NCBI GenBank assembly: GCA_005503085.1
Contig: SCOI01000009.1
Location: 62,001 to 126,000 of the forward strand
Length of the DNA stretch: 64,000 nucleotides
Source: Burkholderiales bacterium C2
GTDB lineage: Bacteria; Pseudomonadota; Gammaproteobacteria; Burkholderiales; Burkholderiaceae_C
Reading direction: 5' to 3'
Below are positions 25,280 through 35,196 of this stretch, one piece after another (the stretch's first letter is position 1; each line of letters begins with the position of its first letter). A program made the position numbers and the translations under genes. The notes beneath the pieces were generated by a model. The model searched no databases. It saw only the letters and a program-made list of their open reading frames with translations, and had not been told where the DNA came from.

Positions 25280-26281
25280 TCAGCGTATCGGCGCCAGCGA
25301 GCGCAAGGCCTTGACCGCGCCCTCGCCCATCGCGGCGCCGAAGCGCTTGGCCAGGCGTTCGGCGACGTTGTCGCGCGGCGTGTAGTCGATCACTTCCTCG
25401 GCCTTGATGACCTCGCGGGCCACGTAGTCGAGGCTGCCCAGATGGTCGGCCAGGCCGAGCTTGACGGCCTCCTCGCCGTTCCAGAACAGGCCCGAGAAGG
25501 TCTCCGGGGTTTCCTTCAGGCGCTTGCCGCGGCCGTCCTTGACGATCTTGATGAACTGGCGATGGATCTGGTCCAGCATGGCCTGGGCATAGGCGCGCTG
25601 GGCCTGGTCCTCGGGCGAAAACGGGTCCAGCATGCCCTTGTTGGCGCCGGCCGTGATCAGGCGGCGCTCGACGCCCAGCTTGTCCATCAATCCGGTGAAG
25701 CCGAAGCCGTCCATCAGCACGCCGATGGAGCCGACCACCGAGGCCTTGTCCACATAGATCTCATCGGCAGCAGCAGCGATGTAGTAGGCGCCCGACGCGC
25801 AGATCTCCTCGACCACCGCATAGACCTTTTTGCCATGCTTGGCCTTCAGCCGCACGATCTCGTCATAGACGATGCCGGCCTGCACCGGGCTGCCGCCCGG
25901 CGAATTGATGCGCAGCACCACGGCCTGGGCCCCCTGGTCCTCGAAGGCGCTCTTCAGCGCCGACAGCATCAGCTCGGCACTGGCCTCGGTGTCGACGGCG
26001 ATCTCGCCGCGCACCTCCACCAGGGCGGTGTGCGGCGTGTTCGGTGCGGTGCCGACCTGGCGCTGCGCCAGCAGCAGCCACAGCACTGCGATGACCAGCG
26101 CCAGCCAGGCCAGGCGGAAGAACACGCGCCAGCGGCGCTCGCTGCGGCGGTCGCGCAGATAGTCGCGGGCGAACTGGGCCAGCACGGCCTCCTGGCTGGC
26201 GGGCGCGCCGGACTGCGAAGGCCGGGCCGGGCTGCCGATCGGGTCGGGGATGGCTTGCGGCAAGTCGTCGTTGGGGTTCAT
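25280..26281 (-). CDS. sppA: Signal peptide peptidase, S49 family
   Basis: This 333-residue single-domain S49 protease is anchored by one N-terminal helix (LAWLALVIAVLWLLLAQ, residues 58-74). Catalytic Ser163 lies in ICASGAYYIAAAADEIYVD and general-base Lys215 in TAGANKGMLDPF. INSPGGSP is the oxyanion motif. It degrades residual signal peptides in the membrane and is half the length of E. coli SppA, as in the short bacterial form. It is the last gene of a leftward run rluC-HAD-Rieske-sppA, 15 bp after the Rieske gene. Confidence 0.92.
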   Translation of the reverse strand: MNPNDDLPQAIPDPIGSPARPSQSGAPASQEAVLAQFARDYLRDRRSERRWRVFFRLAWLALVIAVLWLLLAQRQVGTAPNTPHTALVEVRGEIAVDTEASAELMLSALKSAFEDQGAQAVVLRINSPGGSPVQAGIVYDEIVRLKAKHGKKVYAVVEEICASGAYYIAAAADEIYVDKASVVGSIGVLMDGFGFTGLMDKLGVERRLITAGANKGMLDPFSPEDQAQRAYAQAMLDQIHRQFIKIVKDGRGKRLKETPETFSGLFWNGEEAVKLGLADHLGSLDYVAREVIKAEEVIDYTPRDNVAERLAKRFGAAMGEGAVKALRSLAPIR

Positions 26282-26296
26282 GCGGTGTTCGTTCTC

Positions 26297-26689
26297 TTAC
26301 TCGTCAAAAGCCGGTTTGGTGTCGCGGGAAGGATACCAATAGACCTGTCCTTGGCGTTCCTCGACCTCGATCTTGGTCAGCCCCATGCGGCCGCACATGC
26401 CGCTCACGCAGCGGCCGGTCAGCGGGTCGTAGACGGCGCCATGGATCGAACACATGATGTACTGCTTGTCGCCATCGAGGAACTCGCCCTCCTGCCAGTC
26501 CATCTCGGTCGGCACATGGGCGCAGCGGTTCAGATAGGCCACCACCTGGCCGTCGAAACGCAGCGCGAAGGCACGCGCCGGCTCGCGCCACTGCAGCACG
26601 TCAAAGCTGTGGGCGCGGCCGCGCTCCTGCAGTTCGTCGGAGCTGCACAGCGGCAGCGGATCGGGCTTTGTTGTCGGGCTATCGCTCAT
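26297..26689 (-). CDS. Rieske 2Fe-2S domain protein
   Basis: This 130-residue protein carries the two Rieske half-motifs NRCAHVPTE (Cys-x-His) and MCSIHGAVYDPLTGRC (Cys-x2-His), which bind a 2Fe-2S cluster with two Cys and two His. It is a stand-alone ferredoxin-like electron carrier of unknown partner. It overlaps the HAD gene upstream by four bases (ATGA) and is commonly found beside sppA and rluC in Burkholderiales as far as I recall. Confidence 0.87.
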   Translation of the reverse strand: MSDSPTTKPDPLPLCSSDELQERGRAHSFDVLQWREPARAFALRFDGQVVAYLNRCAHVPTEMDWQEGEFLDGDKQYIMCSIHGAVYDPLTGRCVSGMCGRMGLTKIEVEERQGQVYWYPSRDTKPAFDE

Positions 26690-27345
26690 GCGTTCTTGAT
26701 CAGCCAGTCATGCAGATCGGGCACCGAATGCGCGATGTGCAAGGGTTTGAAGGCCTCGAAGGTCTCGTGGTCGTGGGCGCCGTAGCTGACGCCGACACTG
26801 GCCGTGCCGGCATTCAGCGCCATCTGCAGGTCATGGCTGGTGTCACCGATCATCAGCGTGCGCTCGGGCTCGGCGCCGAACTCGCGCATCAGTTCATGAA
26901 GCATCTGCGGATGGGGCTTGCCGGCGGTCTCGTCGGCAGTGCGGCTGCCGTCGAACAGGCCTTGCAGCTCGACCGCCTTGAGCGCCTCGTCCAGGCCTCG
27001 CCGGCTTTTGCCGGTTGCGACGGTCAGCCAGTGATGGCGCGCCTTCAGCGCCGCCAACATCTCCAGCGTGCCCTTGAACAGCGTGACCTCGTGCTGGGCA
27101 GCAAAGTAATGGTGGCGATAGCGCAGGCCCAGCTCCGGGTAGCGCGCCGGCGCCAGGCCCGGCACCGCATGGGCCAGCGCCTCTTGCAAGCCCATGCCGA
27201 TCACATAGCTGGCATCGGCATCGCTGGGCCTCTCCAGGCCCAGATCGACGGCCGCCGCCTGGATGCAGCGGGTAATCAACGCGGTGGAGTCGAACAGGGT
27301 GCCGTCCCAGTCGAAGGCGATCAGGTCAAAACGTTGCGGTCTCAT
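26686..27345 (-). CDS. HAD-IA family hydrolase (phosphoglycolate phosphatase-like)
   Basis: This 219-residue HAD enzyme has motif I FDWDGTLFDST, motif II VATGKSRRG, a Lys in AGKPHPQM and motif IV MIGDTSHDLQMALNAG. The alpha-helical cap between residues about 18 and 90 marks subfamily IA, as in Gph. It dephosphorylates a small phospho-metabolite, perhaps 2-phosphoglycolate or a pyrimidine nucleotide. It overlaps the rluC stop and the Rieske start by four bases each, giving one translational unit. Confidence 0.87.
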   Translation of the reverse strand: MRPQRFDLIAFDWDGTLFDSTALITRCIQAAAVDLGLERPSDADASYVIGMGLQEALAHAVPGLAPARYPELGLRYRHHYFAAQHEVTLFKGTLEMLAALKARHHWLTVATGKSRRGLDEALKAVELQGLFDGSRTADETAGKPHPQMLHELMREFGAEPERTLMIGDTSHDLQMALNAGTASVGVSYGAHDHETFEAFKPLHIAHSVPDLHDWLIKNA

Positions 27346-28481
27346 CGTGGCGGGCTCAGGTCTTTCAACAGCTTCTCACACTCGGTCGGCAGCGGCGCCA
27401 GCAGCTCGATCTCGGCGCCGCTGGCGGGGTGGCTGAACTTCAGCCGTTGGGCATGCAAAAACATGCGCTCGAACTTCAGCGCGCCGCGTGCGATGAGCCG
27501 GTTGGCCTCGAAGTCGCCGTATTTCGGGTCGCCAACGATAGGATGGCCAGCATGCTGCAGATGCACCCGGATCTGGTGCGTGCGGCCGGTCTTGATGGTC
27601 ACATCAAGCAGGCTGTAACCCGGCAGCCGGCGCGCCACCTTGACCAGGCTGATCGAGCGCTTGGCCTGGTCGGCCTGGGGGTCGTGCGAATTCTCGACCG
27701 CCCGTACCCAGCGCTCGCCGTCGCTGCCGGTGAACTTCAGCAGCGCCACATCGATGACCTTCTTGTTGTCGGCCCACTCACCGATCACCAGGGCCGCATA
27801 GGTCTTGCCGGTCTCACGCTCGCGGAACTGGTCCTGCAAGGCGGTCAGCGCGCTGCGCTTCTTCGCGATGAGCAGCAGGCCCGAGGTCTCCTTGTCGAGC
27901 CGGTGGACCAGTTCGAGAAACTTGGCCTCGGGCCGGGCCCGGCGCAGCTGCTCGATCACACCGAAGCTGACCCCGGAGCCGCCATGCACCGCGACACCGG
28001 CCGGCTTGTTGACGGCCATCAGGTGCTCGTCCTCGTACACAACGGGGAACTCCTTGGCCGGCACATAGTCGACCGGGGCGGTGACTCGCTCGGGCAGGCG
28101 CACCGGCGGCACCCGTACTTCGTCACCCAGTTCCAGCCGGGTGTCGGCATGGGCCCGGCCCTTGTTGACCCGCACCTCGCCGGCGCGGATCAGGCGGTAG
28201 ACATGGGTCTTGGGCACGCCCTTGAGTTCACGCAAGAGAAAGTTGTCCAGTCGCTGGCCGGCCGAGTTCTCGTCGATCAGCACACGGCGCACTGTCGGCG
28301 CAGGCGCCGGCTCGACGGTGACCGGCTGCAGCTTGGCCGGCGTGGTGTTGACCGGCTTAGTGGGCACGCGCTCACCGCGCGACGCCGGCCCATGGGCGGG
28401 CCTCCTGGTTTGTGCTGAGGCGGCTGTGGCGGGCTTACCAGCGGGCCTGGCTTTATTAGCCCTTATAATGTTCCGAACCAC
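27342..28481 (-). CDS. rluC: 23S rRNA pseudouridine synthase RluC
   Basis: This RluA-family synthase carries an S4 RNA-binding domain (GQRLDNFLLRELKGVPKTHVY) and the catalytic motif HRLDKETSGLLLIAKK with the active Asp. GRTHQIRVHLQHAGHPIVGD is also characteristic. It modifies uridines 955, 2504 and 2580 of 23S rRNA in E. coli. The N-terminal 70 residues are a low-complexity Ala/Pro/Lys extension. The start is uncertain: GTG 28481 is the most upstream reasonable codon, but the ribosome site is poor. It is divergent from rne, the usual neighbour in proteobacteria. Confidence 0.88.
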   Translation of the reverse strand: MVRNIIRANKARPAGKPATAASAQTRRPAHGPASRGERVPTKPVNTTPAKLQPVTVEPAPAPTVRRVLIDENSAGQRLDNFLLRELKGVPKTHVYRLIRAGEVRVNKGRAHADTRLELGDEVRVPPVRLPERVTAPVDYVPAKEFPVVYEDEHLMAVNKPAGVAVHGGSGVSFGVIEQLRRARPEAKFLELVHRLDKETSGLLLIAKKRSALTALQDQFRERETGKTYAALVIGEWADNKKVIDVALLKFTGSDGERWVRAVENSHDPQADQAKRSISLVKVARRLPGYSLLDVTIKTGRTHQIRVHLQHAGHPIVGDPKYGDFEANRLIARGALKFERMFLHAQRLKFSHPASGAEIELLAPLPTECEKLLKDLSPPR

Positions 28482-28941
28482 AATTGCGCCGTAAGTGTTT
28501 GATTTGCCTGATTTTAGCGGGCACGGCAGCGAATGGCGCGGGCGTGGTGGCACGGCGATGAGCCGGGCCAACAATCGGTGATGCAACGCGCAGGGCAATA
28601 AGCGGGCCCCATCCCCAAGTGAGGGGGCGGCTTCGAGTCCTGTGTGGAAGCGCAGACGTAGAAAGAACCACGCCGTCTCAGGCCCCCGGATTTCGGGCGC
28701 AAGAGCCGGCACAAGACAAGGTTTACACCGCGCAAGGCCCGTCGATCCAGCATCTGACGACCTTGTGCCAGCGTTCCAGTAGTCCTCGCGGATGAGCCCT
28801 CTGACCTCCCCTACCCCCCACCGCTCGCAAGCGCTGCCCCGGCCTCATGCCGCCGGACTGCGCAGCCGTGGCCGGGCCGCGCGATCAGCGCGTCCAGGGG
28901 CCAGAGGTGATGCACCGCCTGCTGCCACGCGCGCGCCAACG

Positions 28942-28973
28942 CTGCTGGTTTGATCGCTCACGATCACCAGCAG
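28942..28973 (+). promoter_or_regulatory. Strong hairpin in rne leader
   Basis: CTGCTGGT pairs with ACCAGCAG (8 bp). After a TT bulge, GATCG pairs with CGATC (5 bp) around the loop CTCA. It is a 13-bp interrupted stem about 140 bases upstream of the rne ATG, outside any gene. Confidence 0.6.
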
Positions 28974-29064
28974 TCCAGGGCGATTCCTTCCTCGGTTCCT
29001 CCACGTTTGTACGTGCATCGAAGAGTCGCCCACTGACAGGGTCAGGGGCGACGTGGATGATGCT

Positions 29065-29100
29065 GCGCGTTTGAAGGTCTTCCAAAGACCAGGAACGCGC
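29065..29100 (+). promoter_or_regulatory. Hairpin directly before the rne ribosome site
   Basis: GCGCGTT pairs with AACGCGC (7 bp), enclosing GGTCTT paired with AAGACC (6 bp) around CCA. The hairpin ends one base before CAGGAG, the ribosome site of rne. A structure so close to the start is well placed to control translation or RNase E binding. Confidence 0.6.
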
Positions 29101-29113
29101 CAGGAGTGACGAC

Positions 29114-32062
29114 ATGAAACGCATGCTGATCAATGCGACGCAGCCGGAAGAGCGGCGCCTCGCGATTGTTGATGGCCAGAAACTGCTGGACTTCGAGACC
29201 GAAATCGAGGGCCGCGAGCAGCGCAAAGGCAATATCTATATGGCCGTGGTGACGCGGGTCGAGCCTTCGCTCGAAGCCTGCTTCGTCGACTACGGTGAAG
29301 ACCGCCACGGTTTCCTGCCCTTCAAGGAAATCTCGCGCCAGTACTTCCGCGACGGCACCGATGTGCGCGCCGCCAAGATCCAGGACGCGATCCGCGAAGG
29401 TGACCAACTGCTGGTCCAGGTCGAGAAGGAAGAGCGCGGCAACAAGGGCGCGGCGCTGACCACCTTTGTCTCGCTGGCCGGCCGCTATCTGGTGCTGATG
29501 CCCAACAACCCGCGCGGCGGCGGCGTCAGCCGTCGCATCGAGGGCGAAGACCGCGAAGAGCTGAAGGAAAACCTCGACCAGCTCGAGTACCCCAAGGGCA
29601 TGAGCCTGATCGCCCGCACCGCCGGCATCGGCCGCTCGGCCGCCGAGCTGCAGTGGGACCTGAACTACATGCTGAAGCTGTGGAGCGCGATCGACGACGC
29701 CTCCAAGGGCGGCAAGGGCGCCTTCCTGATCTACCAGGAATCGAGCCTGGTGATCCGCGCGATCCGCGACTACTTCACCGCCGATATCGGTGAGATCCTG
29801 ATCGACACCGACGACCTGTACGACCAGGCCCAGCAGTTCATGAACCACGTGATGCCCGACCAGGGCCATCGCGTGAAGCGCTACCGCGACGACGCGCCGC
29901 TGTTCAGCCGTTTCCAGATCGAACACCAGATCGAAACCGCCTTCAGCCGCACGGTCAATCTGCCCTCGGGCGGCGCCATCGTGATCGACCACACCGAGGC
30001 CCTGGTTTCGGTGGACGTCAACTCGGCCCGCGCCACTCGTGGCGGCGACATCGAGGAAACCGCCACCCGCACCAATCTGGAAGCCGCCGACGAGATCGCG
30101 CGCCAGATGCGTCTGCGCGACCTAGGCGGCCTGATCGTGGTCGACTTCATCGACATGGAAGAGTCGAAGAACCGCCGCGAAGTCGAACAGCGCCTGCGCG
30201 ACGCGCTGCGCCAGGACCGCGCACGCGTGCAGTTCAGCTCGATCAGCAAGTTCGGTCTGCTGGAACTTTCCCGTCAGCGCCTGCGCCCGGCGCTGAGCGA
30301 AGGCAGCCACATCACCTGCCCGCGCTGCAATGGCACCGGCCACATCCGCGACACCGAGTCCAGCGCGCTGCAGATCCTGCGCATGGTCCAGGAAGAGTCG
30401 ATGAAGGACAACACCGCCGCCGTGCATGTGCAGGTGCCGGTGGAAGTGACCTCCTTCTTGCTGAACGAGAAGCGCACCGAGATCACCAAGATCGAGCTGA
30501 AGCAGCGCGTCACCGTGCTGCTGGTGCCCAACAAGCACCTCGACACGCCCAACTACAAGCTGGAGCGCCTGCGCCACGACGACCCCCGTCTGGAAAATCT
30601 GCAGGCCAGCTACACGATGATCGAGGAAGCCACCGACGAGGTGGGCATCACCCGCCGCGACGCTGGCGACAAGAAGAACAAGCAGGAGCCGGTCATCAAG
30701 GGCATCCTGCCCGAGCAGCCCGCCCCGGTGGCCGCACCCAAGCCCGAGCCGGTCAAGGCAGCCGCACCGGTGGCAGCGGCCCCGGTGGCCGCTGCCGATG
30801 CTGGCGGCGGTTTCTTCGGCTGGATCAAGAAGCTGTTCGGCGGCGCCGAGCCGGTGGCACCGACGCCGGCCAAGACCGAGACCAAGCCCGCCGCCGAGGG
30901 CGGCGAGCGCAAGCCGCGTGAAGGTCGCGAAGGTGGCCGCGAGGGCCGTGACGGTCGTCGCCGTGGCGGTGATCGTGGCGACCGGGGTGAGCGTGGCGCC
31001 AAGAGCGAAGGTGGTCGTGAGGGCAAGCGCGAAGGCGGTGGCCGCAACGAGCCGCGCGAGGGTCGCGAAGGTAGTCGTGGCGACAGCCGCCGCCGCAACG
31101 AGCCGCGTGCCGACAAGCCGGTGGATGGCACCGAAACTGCCCGTCCGGAACGCGCGGAACGTCCCGAGCGCGGCGAGCGCCCGGAACGTGGTGAGCGCGC
31201 CGAACGTGGCGAGCGTGGCGAACGGGGCGCCGAAGGCAACCGCCGCCCGCGCGGTGAGCGTGGCGAGCGCCAGGAACGCGGCGAGCGCGTGGTCGAGAAG
31301 GCCGAGGAGCTGAACGCGGCGCCGCTGCAAGCCAGCCTGGACATGCCCGAACAAGCGGCAGCGCTGCTGCCGGTGGCCGAGCAGACCGCAGGTGATGAGG
31401 CGGGCAATGACGAGCGTCCGGGCCGCCGCCGCCGCCGCCGTGGCGGTCGCGATCGCGACGACAGCCGTGGCGTCAATGGTGAGGACGTCGCGGGCGTCGA
31501 AACACCGGCCGAACCGGTGGCCGAGGCTGTGGCCGAAGGCGTTGCCGATGCTGTGGCGGCTGACACCCAGCCGCCCGCCGGTGAGGAAGTCGAAGGTGGC
31601 GAAGGCCGTCGTCGTCGCAGCCGTGATCGTTATCGCCGCGAGCGCCGCGACGACCTGCCGGCCGATGAGCAGGCCGCAGCGCCGGCCGACGCGCCTGTTG
31701 CCGATGCGACGCCGGCCTCGGTCGAGCCCGTGACCGTTGCCGCGCCCGCTGCAGCGCCAGTCGCTGCGCCGGTCGCTGTGGCCGCAGCCGCCGCGCCGGT
31801 CGCTCCCCCGGCAGTGCCCGTCGTGCCCGCTTTCGAGCTGGCCATCGGTGATCTGCAGAACATCGCCGAGACCGCCGGCCTGCAATGGGTGAACTCCGAC
31901 GCCGACAAGATCCGCGCCGTGCAAGCCGCCATCGCCGCCGAGCCCAAGCCGGTGCATGTGCCGCGCGAACCCAAGCCGGTGGTCGTGGTCGATGAAGGCC
32001 CGCTGGTGCTGGTCGAGACCCGCAAGGATCTGAGCCAGACCAAGCTGCCGTTCGAGCACTGA
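29114..32062 (+). CDS. rne: Ribonuclease E
   Basis: This 982-residue endoribonuclease cleaves single-stranded AU-rich RNA and scaffolds the degradosome. The N-terminal catalytic half contains the S1 domain ([20 protein letters not shown]), the DNase-like core with [13 protein letters not shown] (metal-binding Asp) and the zinc-link CPRCNGTG near residue 402. An amphipathic membrane-targeting segment [11 protein letters not shown] lies at about 566-576. It is followed by an Arg/Gly/Glu-rich disordered region with repeated RGER units (about 600-730) and Ala/Pro-rich tracts. The C-terminal NLPFEH-like end (TKLPFEH) is conserved in Burkholderiales. ATG 29114 follows AGGAG. Expression is probably autoregulated through the leader. 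Confidence 0.97.
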   Translation: MKRMLINATQPEERRLAIVDGQKLLDFETEIEGREQRKGNIYMAVVTRVEPSLEACFVDYGEDRHGFLPFKEISRQYFRDGTDVRAAKIQDAIREGDQLLVQVEKEERGNKGAALTTFVSLAGRYLVLMPNNPRGGGVSRRIEGEDREELKENLDQLEYPKGMSLIARTAGIGRSAAELQWDLNYMLKLWSAIDDASKGGKGAFLIYQESSLVIRAIRDYFTADIGEILIDTDDLYDQAQQFMNHVMPDQGHRVKRYRDDAPLFSRFQIEHQIETAFSRTVNLPSGGAIVIDHTEALVSVDVNSARATRGGDIEETATRTNLEAADEIARQMRLRDLGGLIVVDFIDMEESKNRREVEQRLRDALRQDRARVQFSSISKFGLLELSRQRLRPALSEGSHITCPRCNGTGHIRDTESSALQILRMVQEESMKDNTAAVHVQVPVEVTSFLLNEKRTEITKIELKQRVTVLLVPNKHLDTPNYKLERLRHDDPRLENLQASYTMIEEATDEVGITRRDAGDKKNKQEPVIKGILPEQPAPVAAPKPEPVKAAAPVAAAPVAAADAGGGFFGWIKKLFGGAEPVAPTPAKTETKPAAEGGERKPREGREGGREGRDGRRRGGDRGDRGERGAKSEGGREGKREGGGRNEPREGREGSRGDSRRRNEPRADKPVDGTETARPERAERPERGERPERGERAERGERGERGAEGNRRPRGERGERQERGERVVEKAEELNAAPLQASLDMPEQAAALLPVAEQTAGDEAGNDERPGRRRRRRGGRDRDDSRGVNGEDVAGVETPAEPVAEAVAEGVADAVAADTQPPAGEEVEGGEGRRRRSRDRYRRERRDDLPADEQAAAPADAPVADATPASVEPVTVAAPAAAPVAAPVAVAAAAAPVAPPAVPVVPAFELAIGDLQNIAETAGLQWVNSDADKIRAVQAAIAAEPKPVHVPREPKPVVVVDEGPLVLVETRKDLSQTKLPFEH

Positions 32063-32098
32063 AAGCCAGGGTGGCCTGCGGGCCACCCAACATAGAGA

Positions 32099-32133
32099 AA
32101 CGCCGCGCCGGGTTGCCCCGGGGCGGCGTTTTT
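32099..32133 (+). terminator. Terminator of rne
   Basis: AACGCCGC pairs with GCGGCGTT around an inner GCCGGG/CCCCGG-type stem, followed by five T. It is preceded by a second hairpin (GGGTGGCC and GGCCACCC, 32069-32088). It lies between convergent rne and nagZ. Confidence 0.88.
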
Positions 32134-32152
32134 CATTGGAGCTGGGTGTGGA

Positions 32153-33217
32153 TCAGGCCAGGCGCTCGACCGCCGCCAGATAGCGCGGGTTGCGCATCAG
32201 CTCGTCCCAGGTCAGCGGCACGGTCTGCGGCAGCAGGTCCAGGCGGCGCGATTCGCTATCGGGCTCGGGCGTCCAGTGACCCTGGGCCTGCGCGGCCGTC
32301 AGCCCGTCCAGCAACTCGTCGATGGCCTCACCCTGGCCCACATTCGACTGGTTGCACAAGAGCACCAGATCGCAGCCAGCCGTCAGCGCGGCCAGTGCCG
32401 CCTCGGTGAAGCCGACCGGGCGGCCTTCGATCACGCGAGCGCCGGCCATGCCCAGGTCGTCGCTGAAGATCGCACCGCCAAAGCCCAGGCGCTCGCGCAG
32501 GATCTCTTGCAGCCAGCGCGGGCTGAAGCCGGCCGGACGCGCATCGACCTTGGGATAGATCACATGGGCCGGCATCACGGCCGACAGGCTCAGGCCCAGC
32601 CATTCATAGGGCTTCGCGTCCTCGGCCAGGATGGCCTTGAGGCTGCGCTTGTCCACGGGAATCGCCACATGGCTGTCGGCCTTCACGAAACCATGGCCGG
32701 GGAAATGCTTGCCGCAGCTGCTCATGCCGGCCAGCAGCAGGCCTTGCATCAGGCTCTTGGCCAAGAGGCTGACAACGCGCGGGTCGCGGTGGAAGCTGCG
32801 CTCACCGATCACACTGCTCTCACCGTAATCGAGGTCCAGTACCGGGGTGAAGCTGAAGTCGACGCCACAGGCGCGCAACTCGGCGGCCAGCACAAAGCCG
32901 GTGGCCGTGGCCGCGTCGGTAGCACGCAAGGCGTCCGTCATCCACAGCTCGCCGAGTGTGCGCATGGCCGCCAGCTGGGTGAAGCCATCGGTCTTGAAGC
33001 GCTGCACCCGGCCGCCTTCATGGTCGACCGCGATCAGCACATCGGGACGGATGGCCTTGATCTCGGCGCACAGCGAGGTCAGCTGAGCGCGGCTCTCGAA
33101 ATTGCGGCCAAACAGGATCAGGCCACCGACCAGCGGATGGGCCAGGCGGCGGCGGTCATTGGCGTCCAGGCTCAGGCCGGCCACATCCAGCACCACGGGA
33201 GCATGCATTTCATTCAT
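32153..33217 (-). CDS. nagZ: Beta-N-acetylhexosaminidase NagZ
   Basis: This 354-residue GH3 enzyme of cell-wall recycling removes GlcNAc from anhydromuropeptides in the cytoplasm. Family motifs are AVDHEGGRVQRF, GVDFSFTPVLDLDYG, CGKHFPGHGFVKADSHVA (His of the dyad) and IFSDDLGMAGA (nucleophile Asp). The start MNEMHAP at 33217 is the first of two ATGs. It lies 10 bp after acpS and ends the leftward run from lepA. Confidence 0.95.
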   Translation of the reverse strand: MNEMHAPVVLDVAGLSLDANDRRRLAHPLVGGLILFGRNFESRAQLTSLCAEIKAIRPDVLIAVDHEGGRVQRFKTDGFTQLAAMRTLGELWMTDALRATDAATATGFVLAAELRACGVDFSFTPVLDLDYGESSVIGERSFHRDPRVVSLLAKSLMQGLLLAGMSSCGKHFPGHGFVKADSHVAIPVDKRSLKAILAEDAKPYEWLGLSLSAVMPAHVIYPKVDARPAGFSPRWLQEILRERLGFGGAIFSDDLGMAGARVIEGRPVGFTEAALAALTAGCDLVLLCNQSNVGQGEAIDELLDGLTAAQAQGHWTPEPDSESRRLDLLPQTVPLTWDELMRNPRYLAAVERLA

Positions 33218-33227
33218 GTTCAGCGCT

Positions 33228-33623
33228 TCATTCCTTGGTTTCGACCACCACAAAGGCGGCTGCGTATTCGGTCTCGTCGGTGACGGTCACATGGGCTTTG
33301 AGACCCTTGGCCTCGAACCACGCAGCCAGCTCGCCATGCAGGCGGATCTCTGGCTTGCCACTCGCAGCCTTGACGATCTCGCAGGCGCGCCAGGTCATCG
33401 GCATGCGCATGCCCATCCCGATCGCCTTGGAGAAGGCTTCCTTGGCCGAGAAGCGGGTGGCCAGGTAGGCCACCCCGCGCGCCTCGACCTTGGCGCGGCG
33501 TTCCCGAAACACCGCCATCTCATGCGGGCCCAGCACCTTCTCGGCAAAGCGCTCGCCGCGCCGGGCCAGGGTGTCGCGGATGCGGCGGATGTCGCAGATG
33601 TCGGTACCGATGCCGTAAATCAT
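33228..33623 (-). CDS. acpS: Holo-ACP synthase
   Basis: This 131-residue phosphopantetheinyl transferase has [15 protein letters not shown] (Mg2+-binding Asp) and [15 protein letters not shown] (catalytic Glu and Lys). It converts apo-AcpP, encoded at 45189 in this window, to its active form. Its ATG overlaps the pdxJ stop (ATGA) and AGGAGG precedes it within pdxJ. The length is typical. Confidence 0.96.
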   Translation of the reverse strand: MIYGIGTDICDIRRIRDTLARRGERFAEKVLGPHEMAVFRERRAKVEARGVAYLATRFSAKEAFSKAIGMGMRMPMTWRACEIVKAASGKPEIRLHGELAAWFEAKGLKAHVTVTDETEYAAAFVVVETKE

Positions 33624-34411
33624 GAGGAGGCGTAGGCCTTCTGGATCGCGCGCTGGTATTCGCGCACGGTTTCGGTGTAGCCCAGCTCCAGCGCATCGGC
33701 GATCAGCGCGTGGCCGATCGATACCTCCTGCACGCCGGGCACGGCCCGCAGGAAGCTCGTCAGATTGTCGCGGCTCAGGTCGTGGCCGGCGTTGATGCCA
33801 AGGCCCACGGCCAGCGCGGCCTCGGCCGTGCGCGTGAACCCGGCCAGCACGGCAGCCTGGCGTTCGGTGCCAAAGGCGCTGGCATAGGTCTCGGTATAGA
33901 GCTCGATGCGCTCGGCGCCCAGCTCGGCCACCAGCGGCATGGCCTCGGGACTCGGATCCATGAAGAGGCTGACACGCACGCCCAGGCTCTTGCACTCATC
34001 GATCAGCGGGCGCAGCCGCGCCATATCGGCGGGCAGGTTCCAGCCATGGTCCGAGGTGAACTGGTCCTCGCTGTCGGGCACGAAGGTGACCTGATGCGGA
34101 CGCAGTTGGCGCACGAAGTTCATCAGATTCTGGGTCGGATTGCCCTCGATGTTGTACTCGGCCTGGGGCCAGGTCTTGAGCAGCTCGGCCAGCTCGTGCA
34201 CATCAGCGGTTCGGATATGGCGGGCATCGGGCCGCGGGTGCACCGTGATGCCCTGGGCACCGGCCAGCAGGCACAGCTCGGCCGCGCGCGTAACGCTGGG
34301 GAGCCCCAAGTGCCGGGTGTTGCGCAGCAGGGCCACCTTGTTGACATTGACCGACAGCGCGCAGCGCGCAGCGTGGTGCGAAGAGGATTCGGGAGCAACC
34401 AAAGGGTTCAT
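33620..34411 (-). CDS. pdxJ: Pyridoxine 5'-phosphate synthase
   Basis: This 263-residue TIM-barrel enzyme makes pyridoxine phosphate from 1-deoxyxylulose phosphate and aminoacetone phosphate. Motifs are [28 protein letters not shown] (active His), [24 protein letters not shown], and [12 protein letters not shown] plus [12 protein letters not shown]. The start MNPLVAP lies five bases after the recO stop. Confidence 0.97.
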   Translation of the reverse strand: MNPLVAPESSSHHAARCALSVNVNKVALLRNTRHLGLPSVTRAAELCLLAGAQGITVHPRPDARHIRTADVHELAELLKTWPQAEYNIEGNPTQNLMNFVRQLRPHQVTFVPDSEDQFTSDHGWNLPADMARLRPLIDECKSLGVRVSLFMDPSPEAMPLVAELGAERIELYTETYASAFGTERQAAVLAGFTRTAEAALAVGLGINAGHDLSRDNLTSFLRAVPGVQEVSIGHALIADALELGYTETVREYQRAIQKAYASS

Positions 34412-34416
34412 CGTCT

Positions 34417-35196
34417 TCAATCCAGCAGTTTCTGCACGTCCAGCATGACCTGTCGCGTGCGTAGGGGTTTGTGGCCCAGATGATAGTGAAGCAAGGCGCG
34501 CAGCCCGGTTTTGAGCGCCGGCAAGACCGGCGAACAGGACTGCTGCAGCGCGGCCATGCTGCCGTGCAGCAGCGCTGCCTGCAGCTGGACCAGGGTGGCG
34601 CCGGTGAAGCTCGCCGAATCGGCTGCGGGCGCGACCACGCCGACCTCGGGCGACAGCATGTAGTGCCGCTGCAGATCCAATGGCGCCTGCGTGAGGCTGG
34701 ACAGGCTCAGGTCCGGCAACAGGCCCAGCTCCATCAGCAGGCGCAGCTCGAAGGCCCGCAAAGCGGCCTGCGACTGCACATCCTCGCTGGCATGTAGCTG
34801 CGGCAGGGTCTGCGCATAGGCATCGAACAGCGCCGGATGCGGGTCCTGGCGCGCCAGCAGCTTCAGCAGCAGCTCGTTGAGGTAATAGCCGGAGAACAGC
34901 GCAGCGCCGGCCGGCATCGTCGCGCCGCCGGCCCATTCCGCGCCGCGCAGGGTCATGACCTCGGCCGCGCCCTCGACTCCTTTGGCCGGCTTGGACAGGC
35001 TGACCTGGATGCGCTGGAAGGGCAGCAGCACGGCGCGCAGCTGCGAATAAGGGCGCTTGGCGCCCTTGGCCACCACAGCCAGCCGGCCCTGCTCACGGGT
35101 GAAGAGGTCCAGCACCAGGCTGGTTTCGCTCCAGTCGTAGTGGTGCAGGACGAAGGCCTGCTGGACGGCCGGAGCGCGCGGGCCTCGGGGAGGCAT
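34417..35196 (-). CDS. recO: DNA repair protein RecO
   Basis: This 259-residue recombination mediator of the RecFOR pathway has an N-terminal OB fold (QQAFVLHHYDWSETSLVLDLF, VVAKGAKRPYSQLRAVL) and a helical C-terminal domain (SGYYLNELLLKLLARQDPHP, FELRLLMELGLLPDL). The zinc cysteines of some RecO proteins are absent. Its first base overlaps the last base of era. Confidence 0.95.
   Translation of the reverse strand: MPPRGPRAPAVQQAFVLHHYDWSETSLVLDLFTREQGRLAVVAKGAKRPYSQLRAVLLPFQRIQVSLSKPAKGVEGAAEVMTLRGAEWAGGATMPAGAALFSGYYLNELLLKLLARQDPHPALFDAYAQTLPQLHASEDVQSQAALRAFELRLLMELGLLPDLSLSSLTQAPLDLQRHYMLSPEVGVVAPAADSASFTGATLVQLQAALLHGSMAALQQSCSPVLPALKTGLRALLHYHLGHKPLRTRQVMLDVQKLLD

Larger units (their letters stand above)
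28482..29113 (+). other. rluC-rne intergenic region and long rne leader
   Basis: These 632 bases contain no convincing gene. They must hold the divergent rluC and rne promoters; a TATAAT lies at 28464-28469 but has no good -35 match. The right half contains two strong hairpins (28942-28973 and 29065-29100) before the RNase E start. In E. coli a long structured rne leader lets RNase E limit its own mRNA; a comparable role here is inferred. Confidence 0.6.

Noticed and set aside
28615-28660. tRNA-like T-arm (GGCTTCGAGTCCTG)
   Set aside because: No acceptor, D or anticodon arms can be fitted around it; chance similarity.
30900-31290. Possible tandem DNA repeat or CRISPR-like array
   Set aside because: The units are irregular, have no spacers, and are in-frame Arg/Glu/Gly codons of the RNase E tail.
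30122-32086. Leftward frame of about 650 codons opposite rne
   Set aside because: Low-complexity shadow created by the repeated Arg/Gly/Glu codons of RNase E.
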